Source: Beroe forskalii
Lineage: Eukaryota; Ctenophora; Nuda; Beroida; Beroidae
Length of the DNA: 64,000 nucleotides
Assembly: GCA_011033025.1 (NCBI GenBank)
Contig: WFMF01000214.1
Coordinates: 1-64,000, forward strand
Direction of reading: 5' to 3'
In this document: one piece after another, positions 48,886 to 58,513 of the stretch
Layout of the letters: every line of letters begins with the position of its first letter
Position numbering within the stretch: position 1 is the first letter of the stretch
Made by a program: the position numbers and the translations under genes
The notes under the pieces: model-generated
Databases searched by the model: none
What the model was told of the DNA's origin: nothing
The model's input: the letters and a program-made list of their open reading frames with translations, nothing else

Positions 48886-50091
48886 CTCCAAAACCGAGAC
48901 GGTTGTCGTAGTAACCCCCTGCTGATTTGGTGACGTCAGTCTATGTCTTTCGGTTGGAACCAATGTAACTAAACCTCACGCAGTCCGAAACAACGTTATT
49001 CTAACTTGGAATTACTAGAATTGACCAATTCCCTAATTTCTACAAATTGTCCACGTGAACTCACGTGCTGAAATGTAGCACCCAGATCTAATTTCAGGTG
49101 CATTAGTCGTATTTGAACCCATTTCAACGTAATCAAGTCGAAAATCGTGTGTAAATATCATTTTCTTGAAATCCCCTAATTTCTACAAAACGTCCACGTG
49201 AACTCACGTGATTCACTATTTCATCGTATATTTCCCACATTTAGTAACTGCGAGACATGAAGAAACCATCATTAGTTCGTCATCGTAACACAGAATAAGG
49301 CTAAAGTACAATTTTTCATCATTAACGTAATTTCAACCATTTTGCGGCTCAATTTTTAGAGGCTTCGCATGACGACATATTTCGACCAATCACCTTGAAA
49401 CTCGTTTTATAGCTAAATCTCGAGGTCTGAAAGCAAAATATCGAGGTAAAACATATTCCGATGAAAACTCTCTGAGTTAGAGATGTTCAAAGTAGCGCAA
49501 AATAGCATTTTATCGCAAAATACGCTATTTTAGTGGTTTTACGCGATTTTGATGACGTCATCACAGCACCCAAATAGGCTCAAACCATCTTCCCATATAG
49601 CCTAAGCCACAATTCCGCCTTAGCACAACATACTTTGACCGGTCTCATCTCAAGATAAGTCGCAGTTCTTGACATCTCACTCGTTTAAAGTTTAGTCCAA
49701 TAATTTGGAAATCGATTTTTCACCGTACCTTAGAAAATCGCGTATATCTCGATGAAAAATCGAGATAGCCCAATAATCCATATGATTTTCTGAAAGCTCT
49801 TTAAATTTGCTAAAATTGTTCCGAAAAATCAGACCGCTATCTCCTTTCCTTCTTGGTGAAAAATGCGCTCGAAATTAGCTTATTTTCGCTAGAAAAGAAA
49901 CAAAATTTCGCTAAGTTGATGACGTCATAGTGACGTGAAAATGACGTCACCAGAACTTCTCACATAGCCTAAGCCACACTCCCATCTTAGATCAACAAAA
50001 CTTGACCTCGATCATGACTCTACCATTTGTAGAACTTGAGATCTCATCGATTTAAATTGGGTCACAAATTATCTTATTATTATTATTATAT
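48886..50091. repeat. CRE-rich ~1.2-kb repeat, copy C
   Basis: Directly follows copy B in the same orientation and aligns to it along its whole length. TGACGTCA at 48931, 49553, 49920 and 49942. It ends in (TTA)n and runs into the 206-bp doublet. No frame is conserved among the three copies, so the sequence looks non-coding. Confidence 0.85.
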
Positions 50092-50502
50092 AAACTCCTG
50101 TGACACTGAATTCTCTCATATATAGCCCTGGCCAGTTACGTTACTGTAGCGTGCGATTTAAGTATACGCGTATCTATAAGAACGGTTGTTCTAGACCTAA
50201 AATTTTACGACGAATCGTTCTAGATAGGTCCTGACTCTCTATTTCTTTTTATTTTTCTGATATGCAGGGGGTTACCGCCCTGGCCAGGGCGGGAATTAAA
50301 CTCCTGTGACACCGAATTCTCTCATATATAGCCCTGGCCAGTTACGTTACTGTAGCGCCCGATCTAAGTATACGCGTATCGATAAGAACGGTTGTCCTAG
50401 ACCTAAAATTTTACGACGAATCGATCTAGATAGGTCTCGACTCTCTATTTCTTTTTATTTTTCTGATATGCAGGGGGTTACCGCCCTGGCCAGGGCGGGA
50501 AT
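50092..50502. repeat. 206-bp tandem doublet ending in an 18-bp palindrome
   Basis: Units 50092-50297 and 50298-50502 each run from AAACTCCTGTGACAC through TAGCCCTGGCCAGTTACG and AAGTATACGCGTATC to GGGGGTTACCGCCCTGG, closing with the perfect palindrome CCGCCCTGGCCAGGGCGG. The ends of a third, internally shortened copy lie at 47278-47369. Confidence 0.85.
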
Positions 50503-50504
50503 TC

Positions 50505-50758
50505 ATAATAGACATCGATTAAAACGTCGGGGTTCTGCTTTAGAACGTGTTTATGCAGAGCAGAAACGTGAAAATCAGAAAAGAAACGTTTTGACTGAGA
50601 AATTGGTGGAAATTACTCACAAATTCTCTAAAACCTTAGAAAACGTGCACTTTCAGACCAGTGCTCGAATGTTGCTGAGTCAAGACACATTTAATTCGAA
50701 TAATTATCCGAATTTTGAACTGAATTATATGCTGAGTTTAAGAACCATTTTTCTGTAA
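50505..50758 (+). CDS. Possible coding fragment, helical and charged (unrecognised)
   Basis: Directly after the palindrome a frame reads NRHRLKRRGSALERVYAEQK, RENQKRNVLTEKLVEITHKF, SKTLENVHFQTSARMLLSQD and TFNSNNYPNF to TAA at 50756. It is strongly amphipathic with coiled-coil-like spacing, unlike repeat by-products. It has no clear acceptor and no family I recognise. It does not match the N-terminal part of TMEM17, the next gene downstream. It may be an exon of an unidentified gene or cargo of the repeat family. Confidence 0.3.
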
Positions 50759-50841
50759 TCAGTAATGAGTTATGCTGAATTATGCTGAATTTAAGAACCA
50801 TTTTGTGTAATATCCATAGCGGATATTCTGACGTCATATCC

Positions 50842-52200
50842 GGTGTACACTGTACACAAACAGTGGCATGGGTCTGTACGGCATACCATTGCCGGTGTAC
50901 ACTGTACAGTGGCATGGGTCTGTACGGCATACCATTGCCGGTGTACACTGTACAGTGGCATGGGTCTGTACGGCATACCATTGCCAGTGTACACTGTACA
51001 GTGGCATGGGTCTGTACGGCATACCATTGCCGGTGTACACTGTACAGTGGCATGGGTCTGTACGGCATACCATTGCCGGTGTACACAAACAGTGGCATGG
51101 GTCTGTACGGCATACCATTGCCGGTGTACGTACACTGTACAGTGGCATACTATTGCCGGTGTACACTGTACAGTGGCATGGGTCTGTACTATACCATTGC
51201 CGGTACAGTGGCATGGGTCTGTGTACGGCATACCATTGCCGGTGTACACTGTACAGTGGCATGGGTCTGTACGGCATACCATTGCCGGTGTACACTGTAC
51301 AGTGGCATGGGTCTGTACGGCATACCATTGCCGGTGTACACTGTACAGTGGCATGGGTCTGTACGGCATACCATTGCCGGTGTACACTGTACAGTGCATG
51401 GGTCTGTGGCATACCATTGCCGGTGTACACACTGTACAGTGGCATGGGTCTGTACGGCATACCATTGCCGGTGTACACTGTACAGTGGCATGGGTCTGTA
51501 CGGCATACCATTGCCGGTGTACACTGTACAGTGGCATGGGTCTGTACACCATTGCCGGTGTACACTGTACAGTGGCATGGGTCTGCATGGCATACCATTG
51601 CCGGTGTACACTGTACAGTGGCATGGGTCTGTACGGCATACCATTGCCGGTGGCACACAACAGTGGCATGGGTCTGTACGGCATACCATTGCCGGTGTAC
51701 ACTGTACAGTGGCATGGGTCTGTACGGCATACCATTGCCGGTGTACACTGTACAGTGGCATGGGTCTGTACGGCATACCATTGCCGGTGTACACAAACAG
51801 TGGCATGGGTCTGTACGGCATACCATTGCCGGTGTACACTGTACAGTGGCATGGGTCTGTACGGCATACCATTGCCGGTGTACACTGTACAGTGGCATGG
51901 GTCTGTATATATTGCCGGTGTACACTGTACAGTGGCATGGGTCTGTACCATACCATTGCTCAACTGTACACTGTACAGTGGCATGGGTCTGCACGGCATA
52001 CCATTGCCAGTGTACACTGTACAGTCCGTTGCAGGGGACATGGGTCTGTACGGCATACCATTGCTGGTGTACACTGTACAGTGGCATGGGTCTGTACGGC
52101 ATACCATTGCCGGTGTACACTGTACAGTGGCATGGGTCTGTACGGCATACCATTGCCGGTGTACACTGTACAGTGGCATGGGTCTGTACGGCATACCATT
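50842..52200. repeat. 46-bp minisatellite, ~29 units
   Basis: Unit: ACTGTACAGTGGCATGGGTC, TGTACGGCATACCATTGCCG, GTGTAC. It contains the palindromes GTGTACAC and TGTACA. Several units are shortened and three or four carry ACACAAACAGTGG instead of ACACTGTACAGTGG. The unit has almost no stop triplets on either strand, so frames of 450-480 codons appear in most frames; none is a gene. It lies just upstream of the visible TMEM17 exons, probably in an intron. Confidence 0.92.
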
Positions 52201-52551
52201 TTGTTAATAACTGCTCGGATTTAGTCATCATTCGGCATGAGACTGGAAAGGCGGTATATTTGGGAGGAAAAATGCGACCTGACATTAATTGAACTTATCG
52301 ACACTGACTACAATTATACCTATTCGATTATCCTAAAATTTTGTGACAAAAGTATTCTTAATCTAACACGTGCTATTTTTAATTTTATTACAATCTCACG
52401 CATCCTAACTATCTAGAACTTTCTAACCATCTAGAACATTCTAACAATCATTCTATCAATCTCACACATTCTAACCATCCAACCCCATTCTAAACACATT
52501 CTAACACCCCGTCTAACACGTTCCCACCCCTAAAGCACGGTGCGCTAGCAG

Positions 52552-52736
52552 ATACCTACAAGTTCGTTGCCCCCACAATATTCGTGATAATGACGGTGTG
52601 TGAGTGTATCAGACTCTACTTCGGTTACCTGGGCAACCTACAGGAGCGGGTGCCAGAGCTAGCTGCCTTCTGGATGGTAACCCTCATCCTCCAGATCCCG
52701 CTCTGTCTGCTCTCAATCCTCAACTCAGACGCTAAC
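52552..52736 (+). CDS. TMEM17: TMEM17, penultimate exon
   Basis: TMEM17 is a four-span membrane protein of the ciliary transition-zone (MKS/B9) complex. The exon follows an acceptor-like GTGCGCTAGCAG and reads TYKFVAPTIFVIMTVCECIR, LYFGYLGNLQERVPELAAFW, MVTLILQIPLCLLSILNSDA. The blocks IRLY-GY-GNLQE-VPELA-FW are diagnostic of TMEM17 and include two membrane spans. The ATG at 52590 is internal, so the true start lies upstream; the N-terminal ~100 residues were not found in the window. The exon probably ends after AAC at 52736 (donor GTGCTG, weak), or a little later in PLEM. Confidence 0.85.
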
Positions 52737-53040
52737 GTGCTGCCACTCGAGATGCGTACTGCGTAGGATGGGGAGTAGCTTTGTGGGAGGAAGTGAGTTG
52801 AGGGGGGAAGGCAAACTTTGGCAAATGCTTCCATTGTTGGGGAAGCGGGGTAGACGTGGGAGGGGGAGGGAGAATAGTTTGGGTGAGAGTAATGGATGAA
52901 TAGTGGAAGTGAGTTATCGGGAATAGAATGGGTGGGAGTAAGTAGCTTGTTTGGGATCACATGGAGAGGATAGCGTGGGTGGGAGTGAGTGGAAGGGGAT
53001 GAGCTTGTTTTTGTTTTGTTTTTCTCTTTCCCTGTTTCAA

Positions 53041-53229
53041 ATCCGCCCGTTGGAGATGTCTGTTCACTCCATCCTCCTTGCTTTTCTGGTTGTAGAACTG
53101 CTCATCTCCACGGTTACCATCCGGCACATGTCCGTGGTCCAGGAGACTAAGTTCAACCTCCTGCACGATCCTAACAGACAGCTGGATGACGATGTGGTGT
53201 CAGACAACCCGAGGGGGTCTTCTATGTAG
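53041..53229 (+). CDS. TMEM17: TMEM17, last exon
   Basis: Reads IRPLEMSVHSILLAFLVVEL, LISTVTIRHMSVVQETKFNL and a polar tail ending DNPRGSSM. This matches the last membrane span and C-terminal tail of TMEM17 in position and length. The pyrimidine tract TTTTTCTCTTTCCCTGTTTC runs into CAA instead of CAG right at the expected boundary. Joined to N at the end of the previous exon, the spacing to PLE equals that in vertebrate TMEM17 as I recall it. TAG at 53227, poly(A) signal 24 bases later. Confidence 0.82.
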   Translation: MRPLEMSVHSILLAFLVVELLISTVTIRHMSVVQETKFNLLHDPNRQLDDDVVSDNPRGSSM

Positions 53230-53252
53230 ATCATTTACATTCTTAGTGTGTC

Positions 53253-53258
53253 AATAAA
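53253..53258 (+). promoter_or_regulatory. AATAAA poly(A) signal, TMEM17
   Basis: GTCAATAAATAG, 24 bases after the TMEM17 stop codon; implies a very short 3' UTR. Confidence 0.65.
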
Positions 53259-53715
53259 TAGTAGCTAAAGAAAATACAGCCTTGCTGTGACACTGGCTCA
53301 TCTTATGTTAAAATTATTAGAATTAGAGCAAATTGAATTATAATTAGCAGCATATAATTTTATTGGTGATGGTCCGGTCTGCACATGCAATTCACAGAAC
53401 TATTTCAGACGACAAATATTGTCTTTTTATTTGACATTCTACTTAGATAAGAATATTCGTTTTCTATTTAATTTTATTACACTATAGATATTGCAGAGCG
53501 TTCACAGATGTTATTTTATTTATTTGTTTTTATTTTGTATTGACTATATATTGTTATTTACAAACAAGCTAAAATTACAACTATTTAAACAGCTGTATTA
53601 ATGCCTGTTGCTTTTTTCGAATTACTATTAGTACTAATGTTTAGTAGGATGTTACCCCAATAAGAAATTGAAATACATTTTTAGGCCGATTGCTTGAATA
53701 ACTTTGCACAACATA

Positions 53716-54122
53716 AATCAGTTTCGGACCGAAAGTGCTGCGCGCGAATTTTGACCTTTTCACTCATGAAACCATTTGGGAATGTCCTATCGATACCAAA
53801 ATTTGCATGGATACAGTTTGTGGCATATGAGTATGACAGCGTCTGTGAAAATTTGAAGCATTTTTATCCAAAAATGAAGATATTGCAAAATATAAAGTCA
53901 GTTTTAGGACCGAAACTGGCAGGTTCGGTCCGAAACTGACTACATTCTGTTACAGCTTGGTCATTTTTAAATGATGAAAATGCTTCAAATTTTCACAGAC
54001 GCTGTCTTATACCATAAACTGTATCCATGCAAATTTTTATATCGATTGGACATTAAAAAATCGTTTTATGCGTGAAATGGTCAAAATTTGCGCGCAGCAC
54101 CTTCGGTCCGATTCCGAAATGC
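53716..54122. mobile_element. Fold-back element with ~160-bp arms
   Basis: Left arm 53716-53880 and right arm 53965-54122 are inverse copies: CGGACCGAAAGTGCTGCGCG, AATTTTGACC, TTTGCATGGATACAGTTT and GACAGCGTCTGTGAAAATTT all reappear inverted. The spacer holds a second small inverse pair (GGACCGAAACTGGC, TTCGGTCC). No coding capacity beyond an 81-codon by-product. Confidence 0.85.
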
Positions 54123-54185
54123 GCCAGCGGGTTAGACATCGTCTGAAAAATTCATGTTGTGCATGATTTCATGTTGTGCACAGTT

Positions 54186-54247
54186 GCCCTAACCAGCGCC
54201 CTGGTTTCGCGCACGGAGTGCGCGGCGCGGCACCCCTGGTTAGGGGA
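54186..54247. repeat. CCCTAACCAG/CTGGTTAGGG hairpin
   Basis: CCCTAACCAGCGCCCTGG faces CACCCCTGGTTAGGGG across a palindromic GC core. Same motif as at 5634-5718. Confidence 0.65.
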
Positions 54248-54279
54248 AGTGCACAGTACTGAAAGTGAATAATAGGATT

Positions 54280-54362
54280 TTACCCTACCCTCCGCCGCGC
54301 GCAACACGAATTTCAAATTTCCGAGTGTTGCGCGCTAGTGATACGTGAAATCCATCTAAAAG
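54280..54362. repeat. CCTCCGCCGCGC hairpin repeat, copy 2
   Basis: Matches 36113-36215 (TACCCTACCCTCCGCCGCGC, AAATTTCCGAGTGTTGCGCG). Confidence 0.6.
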
Positions 54363-54407
54363 GTGTTGCCTTTAAAAAATAAACCCCCTCTGGTTGCTGA
54401 ACTGAGA

Positions 54408-54713
54408 ACGTTTCCTAAGCCCGCATAGGTGTGTGTACGCGCCGCGCGCTTCCCTGAGGAAGCGCGACCTTGCCTGCCCCGGCTCTGCGAGTGCGAGTTG
54501 GGGCGCGCGCACTGCGCAGGGGGCCAGGCACAAGGCAACGTCTGGCAAGTTAAGTCTTGACCTCTGAAGAGGCGCGCTCGCTTTGCCAGACGTTGCATTG
54601 CTTGGTTGCTAAACACGTATATCCCTGTGTGGCTCGCGCGGTGCGCTTCCCCATAGGGAATTAGGGAAGCGCGCGGCGCGTACACACACACACCTATGCG
54701 TGCTTAGGAAGTT
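54408..54713. mobile_element. GC-rich fold-back with ~50-bp arms
   Basis: Left arm 54408-54455 (TTCCTAAGCCCGCATAGGTG, TGTGTACGCGCCGCGCGCTT) is inverted at 54663-54713. Inside, CCAGGCACAAGGCAACGTCT and TTGCCAGACGTTGCATTGC form a second nested pair. No gene. Confidence 0.8.
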
Positions 54714-54718
54714 GCCTG

Positions 54719-54820
54719 GCCCCCTGCGCGCGCGCCCCGACTCGCAAATATGGGGCAGGCAACGTCGACGTTGCCTGCCCCATATTTGCGAGTGCGAGTC
54801 GGGGCGCGCGCGCAGGGGGC
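54719..54820. mobile_element. Palindrome with ~46-bp arms centred on TCGA
   Basis: GGCAGGCAACGTCGACGTTG marks the centre at 54766. The left arm is 54719-54764 and the right 54769-54820, the latter 6 bases longer by a GAGTGC duplication. Confidence 0.85.
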
Positions 54821-54825
54821 AAAAT

Positions 54826-54877
54826 GGGGCCAGGCTACGTGAACGTCTGGCAACGTTGCCAGATGTAGCCTGGCCCC
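54826..54877. repeat. 52-bp near-perfect palindrome
   Basis: GGGGCCAGGCTACG to the centre TGGCAACGTTGCCA and back to TGTAGCCTGGCCCC. Confidence 0.85.
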
Positions 54878-55081
54878 ATCCGCGCGTGACCATGGACCAG
54901 ATTGCTGGCAGTGAACTTGTCAGGCTTCGAATGACACAACAGTGAACTTGAAGTTGAGTGTTGAGGTACCTACCTCCTAGGTACCTACCTTCAAGCGAGT
55001 GTTGGTGGCTGGGTTGAAAGTGAAACTTCGGTATCTCTCCCATATAAACGGCTCTGAGTGACGTCACAGATCTATATGTCA

Positions 55082-55195
55082 ATTTTTCTGTATCCTAAAC
55101 TTAACCATAGCCCTAAACAAAACCCTAACCTTAATCCTAACCTTAACCCTAACAAATCCTGACCCTAATCCTGACCCTAACCCTAGTCCTTAAAG
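55082..55195. repeat. Degenerate CCCTAA-type (telomere-like) repeats
   Basis: ACCCTAACCTTAATCCTAAC, CCTTAACCCTAACAAATCC and similar hexamer variants. Internal to the scaffold and degenerate, so interstitial. A shorter patch lies at 57225-57290. 55200-56010 shows nothing else that I can name. Confidence 0.6.
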
Positions 55196-56015
55196 CGCTA
55201 GGTGCGCTTAATTATATTTTTCTGAGTGACGTCATTGTCATAGATAATGAAGGCTCCCGTTTATATGGGAGACGTACCGAAACTTCTAAATATCATTATC
55301 ATGAAATTGAAAAATAGAATAAAATGGATTATGTAGTAAAAAGATTTAGATAATGTCTGTAACTGTAAGGGGCCGTCCATGAAGGACGTCCGCAATGAGT
55401 GGTATATGAGTATGACGTACCAGTAGCAACGTCAATAACTCACTACATAATCATATGATAATGACGTCATGTCATCCCACCCGCCTATTTCTCGCGCGTG
55501 GCGTATAGTCATAACATTATTATTCAACATTAAAATGGCAGATACTTTCGAGTTTTGGCGCTAAATTCTGTAACAGCTTATTAACCAATAACCAAGGATA
55601 TCTCCTGTAAGTGTATGATTTTCTTCTTTTTAACCTGACTTGTAGTTCTTAAACATATTCATTATTTATTATTTCGAGCAGGACTAGCACGTCATGTAGT
55701 ACTAGTAGTTCACAGTCACGCACAGGGTTCACGACTTCAAGTTCTTGATATTCTTCTAGTCCTAGTTCTAGTATCAATTCTAGCTCTAGTTCTAATCATA
55801 TGGATATGATAGGTGAATGGGACGTTTTCTAGGGACTGGGAATGAAACTACTGAACAGATCTGCGCCTGTATTCTGATAAGTCCACGAATCTCAAGAGCT
55901 TTTCGGACCATTTTAACTTGCCACAGAGACTATAAATATTGGGGCACTCGTTTCCGCTGAGGCTGATTCTTTACTGGAGTTCCTTTAGCTTTTCTCTGAT
56001 TTTTCGCTGAGCATC

Positions 56016-56117
56016 TCAGATCCGTGAGTAGCTGATGTTAAGTCCGTTTCCGGCCCAAGAAACCATGATCAGGGCTGAGTCTGTAACCTTAACCTTCATC
56101 TGGTTGTGAGAGTCGTC
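56016..56117 (-). CDS. Beta-lactamase-like protein (LACTBL1/gigasin type), last exon
   Basis: Acceptor GTGCGTGTTTCAG, phase 0, then DDSHNQMKVKVTDSALIMVS and WAGNGLNISYSRI before TGA (56018-56016). This is the closing beta-strand-rich part of the C-terminal domain. It joins the previous exon without breaking the frame, which supports the model. Confidence 0.75.
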   Translation of the reverse strand, partial: DDSHNQMKVKVTDSALIMVSWAGNGLNISYSRI

Positions 56118-56378
56118 CTGAAACACGCACAGTTACTTTAACATTATAATATGACAATTAGTACCTTTTCACTTTGAGAGATACTAGATAGGCTACCAGC
56201 GACGACACGGTAGCAACGAGAGCTGTGCTAATTAATGTTCCTTACGTTCATTAAGAAGAGGGTTCATTAAAAATAAACAATAAAGCAATATTATAGCAAG
56301 AACAAAGTGGTAATGAGTACCAGCAAAAATCAGTCAAAACAATAGGACCTCCAAATCATTCCATGGATCCCAACTCAC

Positions 56379-56698
56379 CCTGTGTTTGGAGGGAATCCAA
56401 GGAATAGCCTGGAAGAAGCAGTAAAGTGTCACCCCCTCTTCCTCCTCCCTATTATCCTTGTAAACCTTGGCTCTCCACACCCCATTCAGCACCAGGGAGA
56501 CCCCTCTACCAGCCCTCCTCAACTCTGCAGTTCCCAGGAAGGGGTGGGTGAACTCCCCCAGGAGATCCCTCGAGTGGAGTCTGGTGAGGTGCGAGGGGTG
56601 CAGGGGGGCGGAGGAGGAATGTTGGGAGAAGCTGCCACCCACTTGGGCGTGCACCAGGTTAGGGTGGTCCTGTGGTACTTCCCTGTCCCTGCTGCAAC
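56379..56698 (-). CDS. Beta-lactamase-like protein, exon with C-terminal domain
   Basis: Acceptor CCATTTCACAG then GT as the second and third bases of a codon; the donor is AGG followed by GTGAGT. It encodes GCSRDREVPQDHP, a serine-rich stretch (SFSQHSSSAPL), then LLGEFTHPFLGTAELRR, SLVLNGVW and LYCFFQAIPW. The motif of a tract such as GEFTHPFLGTAEL followed by short strands is how the small beta-barrel domain at the end of LACTBL1/gigasin-type proteins begins. Confidence 0.75.
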
Positions 56699-56990
56699 CT
56701 GTGAAATGGATACTGGATAGGTGAACCAGCTTTCCGCAACATCATGATGAACAAGTAAAAGTTGATATGGTCATGTAAAACACCCTTCCTTCCTGTTATT
56801 CGTGCGATGTAAGCCCTCGATGTATATGTGTGCACAAGGATTGATCGATAAAAATGCGCAAAAACTACAGAAATTGGGAGAAATTCTGTGAAAAGTCAAT
56901 TGCACGCACTTTAAAATGCGTGTCTTTATCGATCCCTTCATGGAACCATGCATGTTCCCACACACAGGGGTAAATCCTCTCTCAACTCAC

Positions 56991-57083
56991 CACAGCGGCG
57001 GAGTTTATCGTCTATAATCCTCCGTTTTGCAGCACTCAGCTCCCCGTTGAGGACCACTTCCGACACTACGATCTCCAAAGCAC
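56991..57083 (-). CDS. Beta-lactamase-like protein, exon
   Basis: Acceptor TTCCACCCTGACAG, donor GTGAGT, phase 1 at both ends. Encodes ALEIVVSEVVLNGELSAAKR and RIIDDKLRRC, the helix that closes the serine-hydrolase fold. The wider open frame starts MKLNLGCIIAFVAIAMTC and mimics a signal peptide, but that part lies upstream of the acceptor. Confidence 0.75.
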
Positions 57084-57344
57084 CTGTCAGGGTGGAACAC
57101 ATGTTAAACAAGGAATCGAAGCTGAGGGGCTTCGTACAGGTCATTGCTATTGCAACGAATGCGATTATACAGCCAAGATTTAGCTTCATATCATATCATT
57201 TGATCTCCGGACACTTCAAGCTCATTTCCGAACCATAACCCTGAACCCTGAACCTATAAACTCTTATCCTGAACCTGATCCTAACCGTAACCTTTTGCTT
57301 GGAGTTGACAACTGAAATAAAAGTGTCGTGCAATGACATGTGAG

Positions 57345-57815
57345 ATGAAGTGATGTGATATAAAATATCGTGAGATAAAGTTGTCGTGAGATGAAGTTAT
57401 CGCGAGATAAAAAGATGTGAGATAAAGCGTCGTGAGATCAAGTGTCGTGATATGAAGTGTCCCGGGATAAAATGTGAGAAAATGTGTCATGAGATAAAGT
57501 GAGATGAGAAAAAGCGAGATGAGATTAAGTGAGATGAACTGACGTGAGATAAAGTGTCGTGAGATAAAGTGTCGTGAGATTAAGTGTCGTGAGATTAAGT
57601 GTCGTGAAATGATATTAAGTGAGATAAAGTGCCATGAGGCATGAGATAAAATGAGATAAAGTGTTATGAGATTAAGTGAGATGAGATAAAGTGAGATGAG
57701 ATAAATTAATAATAATGATAATAAAGTGAGATGAAGTGTCGTGATATAAAGTGCCATGAGATAAAGTGCCATGAGATAAATGTGCTATGAGATAAAGTGA
57801 GATGAGATAAAGTGT
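57345..57815. repeat. Simple repeat, GTGAGATAAAGTGTC variants
   Basis: About 30 imperfect units of 10-17 bases within the intron between exons 56991-57083 and 57828-57965. Antisense reading gives leucine/serine/histidine-rich frames, which are by-products. Confidence 0.85.
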
Positions 57816-57827
57816 CATGTTTCCCAC

Positions 57828-57965
57828 CTATAAGAAGGCGGAGGGTGGGGTTGCCGCCTGAGAAGGCGTAGAACACCCCGGTCTCTGACTCCGGATAAAG
57901 GCTTATCTTTGAGTGATGCACGTCGTAGAGGTTACCAGAGTGACCGTACTCCACCCCGCCGTTAC
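57828..57965 (-). CDS. Beta-lactamase-like protein, exon with HxG motif
   Basis: Acceptor CGTTGCCAG, donor GTGGGA, phase 1 at both ends. Encodes NGGVEYGHSGNLYDVHHSKI, SLYPESETGVFYAFSGG, NPTLRLLIG. GHSGN is the third active-site box (KTG equivalent, HxG) of class C-like serine beta-lactamases and DD-peptidases. Y/F-G-H-(S/G)-G followed by SLYPE..TGVF is a strong family signature (Pfam Beta-lactamase, PF00144). Confidence 0.85.
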
Positions 57966-58077
57966 CTGGCAACGACACGTGTTTTAAGCTTAACTTCAAG
58001 CCCTCCTAGTTGATATCATTTACTGGAAGATGTTAAGTTGTCTATGATTGCATGATTATTAAGCGGTTACATGTCGA

Positions 58078-58185
58078 AGTGGTGACCGTATACCGCAACT
58101 TACATGGTCGAGGCGACAGCCGAGACTGTGTAAGTTGGATAATGGACGAGGCGTGCCGAGTTCATTATCGAAGGTATACGGTCAC
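58078..58185. repeat. Small fold-back in an intron
   Basis: GTGACCGTATACC (58081-58093) and GGTATACGGTCAC are perfect inverses; ACTTACA and TGTAAGT pair inside. GACCGTATAACCAAACTTAC near 58380 is a related fragment. Confidence 0.65.
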
Positions 58186-58513
58186 AGCTGAGATCATGGA
58201 ACCGGATTATACCCCGACCGGAAACAGCTGGGCCCTACTCTTCTCTGTCCAAACAACAGTATTTCTTCTCACTCGGGTCTGACGACCCTCGTCCAGATTC
58301 AACGCTTAAGTAGATTTTTGAGTGCTCCTTTATAAAATCAAATTTAATTTTAAACTATTTTGCACTGTAATTCAATGGAGACCGTATAACCAAACTTACA
58401 CGGTCGCTAAAACAATCTTGGGAGGGGTATAATCATTATTAACAATGAGATATGCTCGGTCCAAAGTACAGCACTTCTGTACTGTAGTTTGTAGATTTTA
58501 AGACATCACGTAC

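Noticed and set aside
50782-52292. Frames of 450-480 codons on both strands
   Set aside because: They read the 46-bp minisatellite, whose unit has almost no stop triplet on either strand; translations are shifted copies of the same motif in every frame.
54356-55082. Frames of 80-157 codons in the GC-rich palindromes
   Set aside because: Both strands are open at once because the sequence is palindromic and GC-rich.
55082-55195. A telomere
   Set aside because: Hexamers are degenerate and unique sequence continues on both sides, so it is an interstitial patch.
57100-57189. Signal-peptide-like start MKLNLGCIIAFVAIAMTC of a separate small secreted protein
   Set aside because: The acceptor CCACCCTGACAG at 57084 and phase-matched donor at 56990 place only the downstream half in the lactamase-like gene; the hydrophobic start lies in the intron. 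A separate gene is not excluded but has no support.
57281-57772. 163-codon leucine/serine/histidine-rich frame on the minus strand
   Set aside because: Reads the GTGAGATAAAGTGTC simple repeat inside an intron of the lactamase-like gene.
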